DNA from: CADEED01 sp039931065
Lineage (GTDB): Bacteria; Pseudomonadota; Gammaproteobacteria; Steroidobacterales; Steroidobacteraceae
Direction of reading: 5' to 3'
Assembly: GCA_039931065.1 (NCBI GenBank)
Contig: JBDTSP010000014.1
Span: 61,483-125,482, forward strand
Length of the DNA: 64,000 nucleotides
Shown: in pieces, positions 1-12,000 of the stretch
Numbering within the stretch: position 1 is the first letter of the stretch
Layout: every line of letters starts with the position of its first letter
Translations under genes and position numbers: made by a program
The notes under the pieces: generated by a model
Told to the model about the DNA's origin: nothing
The model's database searches: none
The model's input: the letters and a program-made list of their open reading frames with translations, nothing else

Positions 1-3000
1 GCAGCGCCGCGCAGGTCAATTTCAACCAGCCGAACCGCGACGCGGCGACGCTCAACCGCGTACTCGACAGCAATCCGAGCCAGATCTTCGGCAGGATCAC
101 CTCCACCGGTCAGGTGTTCCTCACCAACGCGAATGGCGTCTATTTCGGCAAGAGCGCGACCGCGGATGTCGGCAGTCTCGTCGCCACCACACACAACCTC
201 GACAACGCGGATTTCCTGGCAGGCAAAGTCACGCTCAACCGCAATGGCGCCAGCGGCAGTGTCACCAACGAAGGTGAGCTGCGCGCGGCGCTCGGTGGAT
301 ACATCGCGCTGCTTGCGCCCGAGGTGCGTAACAGCGGCGTGATCGTCGCGCGCATGGGCACCGTGGTCATGGCGTCTGGTGAATCGATCACGCTGAATTT
401 CGACGGCCATCATCTTGCCGGGATCACCGTGGAACCGTCGGCCATTGCAGCACTGGTCGAGAACAAGGGCGCCGTGCTTGCGCCCGGTGGTTTGATCATT
501 CTCTCAGCCAAGGCGCTCGATCATCTGCAGGGCGGAGTGGTCAACAATTCAGGAACGCTCGAAGCGACCGGTCTTTCCGAGAAGGGCGGACGCATCGTGC
601 TCGAGGCGAGCGACAGTATCGACAACAGCGGCACCATCAACGCCAATGCCGGCGTTGATGGCAGTCCTGCGGGTATCGTGGAATTGATCGCGCCCGACAT
701 CGTCAACAGCGGCACGATCACGGCCAGCGGATTTGCCGGTGCGGATCTCGCGCCCGTCGCGGGCGGCAGCATCGCGCTCATCGCTGACAACATTATTCAG
801 ACGGCGCCAGGCTCGCTCGACGTGTCGGGTATGGACGGCGGCAGCGTGTTGCTGGCGGCTACGGAAAATATTGACGTCGCCGGCAGCATTGCGGCCGTTG
901 CCGATTCGGCAACCTCCGAAGAAGGGCAGGGCGGCAATATCACCCTCGCCGCCGGTCACGATGTGACGTTACAGAACGCGAGTCTCGACGCCTCGGGTAG
1001 CAATGGCGGTGGCCAGATTCTCGTGGCGGCCGGCGAGCCGGCACCGTCCGATCCACCGGGCGAGTTGCCCACCGTGGCATTGTTAGGCACCGCGCAGCTG
1101 CGCAGTGCGAGCCGGCGCGGGCGCGGCGGCAGCGTGAAGGTGACAGGCGGACGAGTGGGCTTGTTCGATGAGACGTCCGTGGATGCCACGGGCGCGACTG
1201 GCGGCGGCGAGGTATTAGTCGGCGGCGGCTTCCACGGGGCCGATCCGTCAATGGTCAACGCGCGGCAGGTGGTCGTCGGCAGCCATGCCACGATCGACGC
1301 CAGTGCCACGAAAACGGGCGCTGGCGGCAACGTCGCCATCTGGTCTGACGGTCAAACTACTTACGGCGGCAACATCGCTGCGCGCGGCGGCAGCGCCGCC
1401 GGCGACGGCGGTTTCGTCGAAGTCTCGGGCGCCGGCAATCTCGACTTCCGCGGCATGGTGGACGCCAGCGCCGCGCACGGCGCAGCGGGCACGCTGCTGC
1501 TCGATCCGCTCAACATCATCATCGATGCCTTGGGTGCGGCGACGCTTGCGAACGTCGATCAGTTCTCCGATACCCCGGCGGTCGACAGCACGATCTCACC
1601 GAATACCATCACCGCGGTGACCAATGCGGGCACGGCGGTTGTCCTCCAGGCCAACAACGACATCACGCTCAACAGTTCGATCGTCAGCATCAACCCGGGC
1701 GGCAACGGTGGTGCGCTGACGTTCCGTGCCGGCCGCAGCATCATTCTGAACGGCAGCGTCAGCTCGGATGACGGCAACATCAGCTTTACCGTCAACGATT
1801 CCGGCGCCGACAGTAACCGCATTGCCGCGACCGACGCAGTGTTCGTGAACAACAGCTTGATCGACGCGGGCGACGGCACGCTTTCGATCACGATGGGCAC
1901 CAAGGATCAGGCCGGCGTCATCAGCACCGGCCAGGTGACCGCCGGCACGTTCAACATCGCCCAGAACAGTCTGAGCGGAACCGCCGCGAGCGGGGCGATC
2001 GACCTTGGCGAAGTCACCGTGACCGGCAACATGGGGATCACCTCCGCCATCGCGCGCAATGTCACCAATACCGTCGGCGCCGTGATCGTACGCGGCACGG
2101 CCACCATCAGCGTTGGCACCGGTGACGTCACCATCAATCGCGCCACCACCGATTTCAATTTCATCGGCCTGACCGCGGGCAACGTGACGCTCGCCGACAC
2201 CAATGCGATGCGCTTCACGGCCACGAACCTCTCCGGCAATCTGATCGAATCGGCGCAGGGCCCCATTGCCCAGACCGGCGCGGTCGTGGTCGCGGGCACC
2301 ACCAATCTCAGCGTCACGGACGGCGGCTTCGGCTACGCGGATCCGTACATCAACCTCAGCAACGGCAGCAATAATTTCGGCGGCGCCGTGACGATATCCG
2401 CGGCGACAGCCGGCACGACCGGCACCGGCGGCTACGTGACGCTCGCCGACAGCAATTCGCTGACCATCACCAGCGCCGCGGTCGCCAGGTCCCTCACGCT
2501 GAATGCGGTGGGCGCCATCTCCGCCGGCTCGATGACCGTCGGCACCACAATGAACGTGACCAGCTCGGGCTCCGGCGACATCACCCTCGGCACCACCGGC
2601 ACGACTTCGGTAGGTAGCGACGCCAGCATCAACGGCCGCGGCGCGGTCAGCCTGCAAGGCGTCACGACGGTGGGCGGCAGCTTCGGCATCACGGCCTTGG
2701 GGGCGGTCTCGCTGTCGACCACCACGGTGAACGGCAACAATCTGAGCATCAATACCACCGGCGCCATCACCGACAGCGGTGCGGTGACGGTGGCTAACTA
2801 CACTTATCTCTGGGCCGGTACCGGCAACGACATCACGCTCGACACGGCCACCAACAACTTCAATCTCATCCAGATCCTGTCGGGCAACAATGTCACGCTG
2901 GCCGATACCAACGCCATCGTCATTGGCCCCGGCGGGAGCACGATCAGCGGAAATCTGAGCGTCACGGCTGGCGGCTCGATCTCCCAGTACGCCCAACACG

Positions 3001-6000
3001 ACAACTACGCCCCCATCACCGTAGCCGGCACTTCGACATTCACCGCCACCGCGGCAAACACCGATCTGGGAATGGGACCGGTGCTGGTGAACTACCTGCA
3101 GGGATATCCGGGCGCGCAAAACTCGTTCGCGGGCGCAATCACGATCGCGACGACCGGTGCGGGAAGCTGGCGCGATGTGCTGGTCAAGAACGTGAACTCG
3201 GGCGCGGCCGTGATCAACGGCCTCGGCGGCGGCCTGCGCGATGTTCTGTTCTTCTTCGACAACGCGACCTCCATCAGCTTGCCGGCGATGACGCTGAGCG
3301 GAAATCTGGTGGTCGATGTGCCGAACGGCGGCATCACGCAGACGGGCGCACTGGTGGTCAACGACGCCACCAATGGCATCAGCACCTTCCGCAGCGCGAG
3401 CGGCGCGGACATCGTGCTCACCAATGCGGGAAATGACTTCAGCCGGTTCTCGGTGCGCGATGCGCGCGACGTCACCGTCGTGGATGCGAACGCGATCGAC
3501 CTCTATGCCAGCAACGTGCAATTCAATGTCCAGCGCAATCTGACGGTGACGGCGGCCGGCGCCATCTCCGACAGTTCGGTCGGTAACAATCCCGGCTATT
3601 TCATGAACGTCGGCAGCGCCGGTTCCGGCACGGCCACCTTCACTGCGGGCAGCGCCAACAACATCATTCTCGACAACGACATCAACCTGTGGCGCACGCT
3701 GGTGGTCAACTCAGCCAACAACCTGGTGCTGAACCCGCGCAACAGCCTGGTGCTCGGCAACGTCTCTGCCAACGGCACGGTCTCCTTCGACTCGCGCGAT
3801 GGCGGTTCACTCACGCAGCTCGCCGCCACCGCGGTGCTGGCCGGCGGCACCACCACGTTCAACGATTTCACCAGCGGCATCACGCTCGCACAGACCGGCA
3901 ACGTGCTCGGCAATCTGGCCATCAACAACGCCAGCTTGGTCACAATCCGCGAGAACGACGCGATCACCCAGGCTTCTGCCTGGACCAACGTCACCAACAG
4001 CGCGATCACGCTGACCACGTCCGACGACCAGGCGATCGCGCTCACGCAGGCCAACTACTTCGGCAACCTGACGCTGACCCAGATCAACAATGGCGCCGGT
4101 AGCGCGGGCGCGGTCTCGGTCACCGAGACGGGCGACAACATCAACGGCATGACGCAGGGCGCCGCCTGGACGCTGCATGGTGTGACCACGCTCGCTTCGG
4201 GCAACTATTCGATCAACCTGCCGACCGCCACCAATGTGTTCGGCGCGCTGCAGGTCACGGGCGCGACCGGCAACACGGGCTCCGTACCGGTGCCATCGAC
4301 GGTGACTATCTACGCGCAGAACACCGCCGCGGGCGATGCCATCCGCGATGGCAGCGGTGCGTGGAATACCGGCACCGGCATCGTCAAGCTAATCGCTTAC
4401 AACACGGGCGGCACGACGGCGGGCGGCGGCAACATCAACCTGAGCAACGCCGGCAACGTGCTGGGCGATCTTTATATCAAGGCGACCAACGCCACCATCA
4501 CCGAGAACGACAGCATCACCGACGGCACCAGCACGATCTGGAACGCTGCCAACAACACCGGCTGGGTCACCACCGGCACCACCAATCTGGTGGTCGCCAA
4601 TCCTTCCGGCAAGTCGATCACGCTCGACAACCTGTCGAATGTGATCGGCCCGCTCGGACTCAACATGACCGGTACTCCCGGCTCCCTGAGCTCGGTGCTG
4701 ATCACCGACAACACGGATCTGACGCAGGCGTCGGTCTGGAACGTGGGCGCCGCACCGGTGACGCTCGACGCGCGCAACCACCTGATCAATCTTTCCAGCA
4801 GCGGCAACGTGCTGGGCGCCATCACGATCAACACGACCAATGGCATGCCGACTTCGATCGCCATCACCGAGGACGACGCGATCACTCAAGGGGCGGCCTG
4901 GATCATGAGTGGTGTGCCCGTGACGCTCGTCGCGGAGAACGGCAAAGCCATCACGCTCACGAATGCGTCGAATATCCTCGGCAATCTCACGCTCACGGGC
5001 GGCGCGGTCAGCATCACCGAAAACGATGTGATCACGCAGGGTGCGGCGTGGACCACCACCGGCACGACCACGCTGAACGCCACCACCAACACCATCACGT
5101 TGAACGACGCCAACAACGTGCTCGGCGCGCTCGCGATCAGCGGCGGCCCGACGGCGGTCGGCATCACGGAGAACGACGACATCACGCAGGCCTCGGCCTG
5201 GGTGCAGGGCACGACGGCGTTCACGCTCAACGCCGGCACACACGACATCGTTTTGTCGCAGGCCACGAACCAGCTCGGGGACCTGACCCTCACGGCCGCG
5301 AATGCGACCGTCACGGAAAACCAGGCAGCCGGCATCACCGACGGCAGCGCCTGGGCGATTTCCGGCAACACGGTACTCACCGCCGGCAGCGCGAATGCCA
5401 TCGTGCTCAACGCGAACCCGGCCAGCGATTTCGGCACGGTCAGCATCGTGTCGGCATCGAACGCCGATATCGCCGACATCAATGGCATCAATTTCGGCGC
5501 CTCGACCATCGCCGCCGGCGGCACCCTCACCATTTCTGCCGGCGGCGCGATCACGCAATCCGGCGCCATCAGCGCGCCGTCCTTGCGTCTGATCGGCACG
5601 GGCAGCGCCTCGTTGCTCGATGCGGCTAACAACGTCAGCAACCTGGCCGCCGGCTTTTCGGGCGGCAACCTGGCGTTCACCAACAACGGCACCTTCGCGG
5701 TTGCGGTCGTCGGTGGCACCTCCGGCGTGACGATCGGCGCGCACGATGTGACGCTCACTTCGGGCGCGGGCACCGTGACGGGGCTCTCCAACGTCAACGC
5801 CACCAGCACCTCGCTCACCGTAGCGGCCGCCACCGCGCTGACGTTGCCGCAGATGGGCATCGCCGGTGCACAGACGTACACCAGCGGCGGCGGCATCACG
5901 CTGACCGCCGGCGTCACCAGCACGGCGGCGGGCGCGATCAACTTCATGAGCCCGGTCACACTCGGCGCGGACCTGAGCATCCAATCCTCCAATTCGGCCA

Positions 6001-9000
6001 TCAATTTCGCGGGCACGCTCGCCGGCGGGACTAACCAATTGACGGTGAACGCCGGCACCGGCGCGGTCGCCTTTCATGGCGCGGTCAGCGCGCTCGGCAA
6101 CACCGGTGACGCGAGTGCGGCGCTGCAGATCACATCGAGCGGCGCCAGCTTCGACAGCACGCTGAGCGCCAACAACGGACTCGCCATCACGGGTCCGGTC
6201 GTCTTCAGCGACACCGTCACGCTATCCGACGGCAACGCGGCTTCGGTGTTCACCGGTCTCGTCACGCTGGGACGTGCCGGCGGCATGAATCTGTCCGGTT
6301 ACGACGGCATGACCTTCAACGGAGGCGTGTTGCTGCAGAACGGCGCCGCCACCATCAACTCCAACAATTCCGCGCTGGCGTTCCAGACTGCCGGCTCCGT
6401 GTCAGGCCCGTATGCGCTCACGTTGAATTCCGGCACCGCCTCGCTCATCGGTCTCGACCGCATGGGCGCCAATCTCACCAGTCTCAGTGTCACGGCGCTC
6501 TCACCGACGATTCCTTCCGGTGGCGTCACCATCGCCGGTTCACAGTCGTACACCGCCACCGCGGGCAGCGTCATCACGTTGAGCGGCAATGTCACGAGCA
6601 CGGCCGCGGGCACGATCAGCTTCAACAGCCCGGTGACCGTCGGTGCTGGCTCCATCGTCACGACCGTCGATTCCGATGTGTTGTTCGCCGGCACGGTCAA
6701 TGGCAACAGCGATCTGACGGTCAGCGCCGGCACCGGCGCCACCACCTTCAACGGCGCCGTCGGTGCCGTGGCCGCACTGGGTGACGGCACCGGCGCCGCG
6801 CTCACGGTGTCGGGCACCGGCGCGACCACTTTTGGCAGCACGCTGCAGACGCGCTCCGGCATCACCCTCGGCGGGGCGGTGAACTTCACCAACAACGTCA
6901 CTCTGGGTGACGGCACCGTCGGCTCGACCTTCGCCGGTCTAGCTACCAGCGGCGGGAGCAGCGGCAACAGCATCAGCGGCTTCGATGGGCTCGCTTTCAA
7001 CGGCGGCCTCGCGGTCGTCGGCGGCGCCGTCAGCGTGGCTTCCAACGGCAGCACGCTGCAGCTCGGTGGCCCGGTCACCGGGGCACAGATCCTGACGCTC
7101 AACGCGCTCGCGGGCGGCGCCGGAACCATCAGCGGCCTCGATCAGATCGGTTTCGCATCCACGCTCACCGGATTGAACCTGACGGCGCAGACGCTGAGTC
7201 TGCCGGGCAGCGGACTCGCCGTTGCCGGCGCCATGAACTTCACCGCCGCCGGCGGCATCACGCTCAACGGCGCCGTGGGCAACAGCAGTGGACCTGCGAC
7301 GGGCGCGATCAGCTTCAACGGCCCGGTGAATCTGGCCACCGGCGCCATTGCGGTCACGACGGCGAACGCCGCCGTCAACTTCAATGGCACGGTGAATGGT
7401 GCGCAGACGCTGACGGTGAATGCCGGCAGCGGCGTGACCACTTTCGGCGGCGCCATCGGCGCCGTCACTGCACTCACGAGTCTCACCACCGATGCCGGCG
7501 GCTCGACCGCTCTCAACGGGGGCAGCATCCGCACCACCGGTGCGCAGACGTACAACGACGCGGTGACCCTCGGCGCGGACAGCACTCTGTCCGGAGTCGG
7601 TGTCCAGTTCCTGGGCACCCTCAACGGCGCGCGTGCGCTCGTCGTCAACGATTCCGGCGCCACGGTTTTCGGTGGATTGGTAGGCGGCAGCACCGCGCTC
7701 ACCAGCATCACCACGGATGCACCCGGCACGGTTGCCGTGAACACCACGGCAGTCACTACGACCGCGGCGCAGACTTACAATGAAAACATGACCTTGGGCG
7801 CAAACGTCGCGTTCAACGGAATCGGCTTGAACTTTGCCGGCATCGACGGCGCGCACACACTCTCCGTCAACGCCGGCAGCGGCGCGGCGAATTTCAATGG
7901 CGCGATCGGCGCGGCGACGCCGCTCACCTCGATTGCCGCCACCGGCAACACCCTCGCCGTCGCGGCCGCCACCACCAGCGGCACGCAGGCGTACACCGCC
8001 AGCGGCGGCGTGACGCTCAATGGCAATCTCACTACCACCGGCAACGACATCACGATCACCGGTCAGACGACGCTGGGTGCCGATGCGACACTCGCCAGCA
8101 ACGGCGGCAATGTCGTGTTCGCCGGTGCGCCGAGCACCATCAACGGCGCGCATTTCCTCACCTTGACCGCGGGCGCGGGTGATGTGGTTCTCGGCGGGGT
8201 CGTCGGCGGCATCACGCGGCTCACCGGCATCAACGCCTCGGGCAACAATCTCACGCTGCCGGGCATCAGCACCGTCGGCGACCTGAATCAGACGTACACG
8301 GCGCTCAACAACATCACGCTCAACCAGAGTCGCAACGTGAACGCGCCCATCAGCTTCACGGCCGATTCGGACGAGAGCGGGCAGGGCTCGTTCATCCTGC
8401 TGGACAGCGTCTCGCTGACGGCTTCCAACAACACGCTCGCAATTCGTGCCGCCGATCTCGATCTGCAAGGCAACAGCACGATGTCCTCGGGCAGTGGATT
8501 GATGAGCCTCACGGCGAGCAACGGCCGTAACGTCGCGCTCGGCGGTGCGGATGCCGCCGGACAGATGACGATCTCGGGCAGCGAGCTGTCTCGCATGAGC
8601 AGCTCGAGCGGTCTCAATCTCAATGCCACCGGTACCGGCTGGGTGCGCGTGAATGGCATCACCGCGCTGCAGTCGCAGAACATCACCGGTACGCTCGGCC
8701 TCAACGCGCAAGGCACCGGTGACATCAGCTTCATCACCGCGGCTTCCACTTTCAACGCGCTGCGCGTGGCGGCCACCGGAGGCACGACCAATGTCGGCGT
8801 CAACCTGACCACCACCAACGATGCGATCGAATTCGTCACACCCGTCTCGGTGTCGGGCGCGTCGACGATTTCGAGCGGCGGCGGCAACATCAGCTTCGAC
8901 GGCGCACTCGCGGTCGACAATGACCTGACACTCAACACTGGCAACGGCGTGCTCACCTTCGGCGGCGCAGTCGGCAGCAACAGGACATTGACACTGAATC

Positions 9001-12000
9001 TCGGCGGCGGTTCGGTCGCGGGCCTCGCGCAGCTGCAGAGCGCGCTCACCGGCCTCACGATCAACGGCACTTCGGGCATCACCTTGCCGGCGCTCACGAT
9101 CAACGGTCCGCAGGTCTACAACACCGGCGCGATCACCGTGACGGGCGATCTCATCGGCACGGGCATCACGTTCAACAACCTCGTGGATGTGGCACCCGCC
9201 TCGGGCACCGCGTTGACGATGAATGCCGGCACCGGAACGCTGAACTTCACCAACCTGGTGAGCTTCAACGCCACGGACATGAGCCTGATCGGCGACGAGA
9301 TCAATTTCGCGCGCTCCGTGACCGGCTCGGGCAGCCTCGCGCTGCGCGCTTTCACCGGCAGCCGCAATACCGCGGTCGGCGGCAGCGGCGCGCCCATCGT
9401 GGGCCTCAATCTCACCGCGGCGGACCTCGGCTGGCTGCCCATCGGCACACTCAGCAGTCTGACCATCGGTAATGCCTCTGGCACCGGCACGCTGGATCTG
9501 GCGGGCGTACTGAACGCGCCGGGCACACCGGTGACGTTGAACGGCGCGGGCGGTATCACACAGAGCGGCGGTAGTTTGACCGCGGGCAACCTCGCGCTGT
9601 ACGCCGCGGGCGCGGGCATCAGCTTGAACAGCGCCACCAACGCCTTTGGCGCGGTCGCCATCAACGGCACCCCGAACGCGCTGGACCTGCGCAACACCCG
9701 CGACATCACCCAGCTCGGCGCGGCCGCCTGGGTCGTGGGCGCAGGTCCGGTCACACTGAACGCGGGCACACACGACATCACGCTCAACAACGCCGGCAAT
9801 ACCTTCGGAACCCTGGTGCTGAATGGCGGCACCGTGCAGATCACGGAAAGTGACGGCACCGACGTCGGTGCATCGAGCATTGCGAATAATCTGACGCTGA
9901 CGTCGGGCGGTGCACTCAACATCAGCGGCGCATTGAGCGCGGCCGGCAACGTGGCGCTGTCCGCCACGGGCCTGGTGACACAAGGCGCCTCGGCACCGTT
10001 GACGGTCGGCGGCAACTTCGCCGTGATCACCACGCTCAACGCCGGCGACGTCACGGTCAACAATTCGGGCGCCGCCGCCACCAGCCTCGGCAATACCTTC
10101 GTTGGCGGCAACTATGCGCTGACCGCAACCGGCAAACCGGTCTCGCAGGCAGCCGGCGCCAGCTTGCAGGTGCGCGGCGATCTGACAGTGACGGGCGCCA
10201 GCATCGTGCTGGGCGGCGCCGGCAATCTCATCGGCGGCACTACCAGCCTGCCGGCCACCAATACCGTGGTGTTGCGCCAGTCCGGCGCCATCACGCTGCT
10301 CGACCGCAACGACCTCGGCAACCTGACCGTGATCAGCGAACGCACCAACCGCTCCTTCGGCAGCGCGCAGGTAACCGGCGACGCAATCGTGCTCGACAAC
10401 GCCGCCAACAACATCGCCGGCACGTTATCGGTCAGTGCGAGCCCGGCAACCATCGTGACTGGCGCGGACGTCCAGACCGGCATCACCCAGTCGGCCGGTA
10501 CGTCGATCACCGTCGCGGGGCTCGCCAGCTTCACCGCGGAGAGTTCGAGCGCGGGCAGCCTCGGCATCAACCTGACCAATGCCGGCAATCACTTCGGTAC
10601 GCTGCAACTCGCCGGTACGACCGTCGATGTGGTGAATGCGGCCGCCGGTCTCACCACCATCGAAAACGCGGTTGCCACCACCAGCCTCTCGCTAACTACC
10701 GCCGGAGGCCTGGCCCAGGCGGGCTTCATCAGCGCGCCGACTCTCGCCATCAATGCGTCCGGCGCCGTCACGTTGAACAACGCGGCGAATGACGCGAATT
10801 CGATCTCGGTGAGCTCGGGCGGCGGCGCCATCAGTTATGTCGACGCCAATGGCGTGTCGGTGACAGCGCTCAACGCGGGCGGCGCAAATGCCAGCCTCAC
10901 CGCCGGTGGAGCCGGGAACCTCTCGCAGACCGGCGCGTTGCTGAACGTGGCTGTGCTGAACGCGAATGCGGGCGGCGCGGTCACGTTGAACAACGCCGGC
11001 AACACGATCGGTTCCCTCGGCGCTTCACAGGCCGGCACAGGATTTCAGTTGTTCGATTCGGCCGGCGGCCTTGCCGTGACCGGACTCGCGCGCACTCTGA
11101 GCGGCGACATGACGGTCCGTACTTCGGGGGACTTCACGATCAATAGCGGCGGCCGGCTGCAGGCCGACGCCGGCAACGTGTCGGTGTCCACTGAAAGCGC
11201 AGGCAATTTCAACAACAACGCCGGTTCGACTGCGTTGGTAGTCGGCGCCGGCAGTCGCTGGCTGGTGTACAGCAACACGCCGGACCTGGCGGTCGGTGCG
11301 CATACCGTGAAAGGTGGCCTGACATCCTCGTTCCGTCACTACGGCGCGACCTACGGTAGTTATGCGCCCGGCGCCGTGAGTGAGAGCGGCAATGGATTCA
11401 TCTACCGCGATGCGGCCCCGACGCTGACCGTCAGCGCGGCCATCACCGGCACGCCTTCACATGTCTACGGCGACACGCCGACCGGATCGTTGAGTTACAC
11501 GATCAGCGCGGGTCTGCTCGACAGCGAAGACAATGCCGGCAACGTCATCAGCGGCGGCACGGCCACTTACAGCAGCGCGCTCACCAACACCATGAACGCG
11601 GGCAGCTACAGCATCGGATACACCGGCGGGCTCACCTCCAGCTACACGCTGGTGGCCGACAGCACCGGTGCCGCTTACACGGTGACGCCCGCACTGCTCA
11701 CCTATACGGCGAACTCCGCCTCGCGACTCTACGGCGCGAGCGATCCTTCCCTCGGCGGGGTGATTGGCGGCTTCAAGCTCGGCCAGACGGTCACCGCCCT
11801 CGGCGGCAGCCTCACCTGGACGACCGCGGCGGTGGCCGCCAGCAACGTCGGCCAGTATTCCATCAGCGGCTCCGGGTACACCTCGTCTAACTACACGTTT
11901 GCGCAAGCCGCAGGAAATGCCAGCGCTTTCAACATCACACCCGCCGGGCTGACGGTGACCGCCGGCAACGACTCAAGACTCTACAACGGCACCGGTTACG

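Noticed and set aside
6939..9983. A 1,014-residue open frame antisense to the adhesin (and others at 1596-3521, 4389-6077, 11973-13502).
   Set aside because: Low-complexity Arg/Ala/Asp/Val-rich shadow of the repetitive plus-strand gene; no domain, no ribosome site and codon use of an antisense frame.
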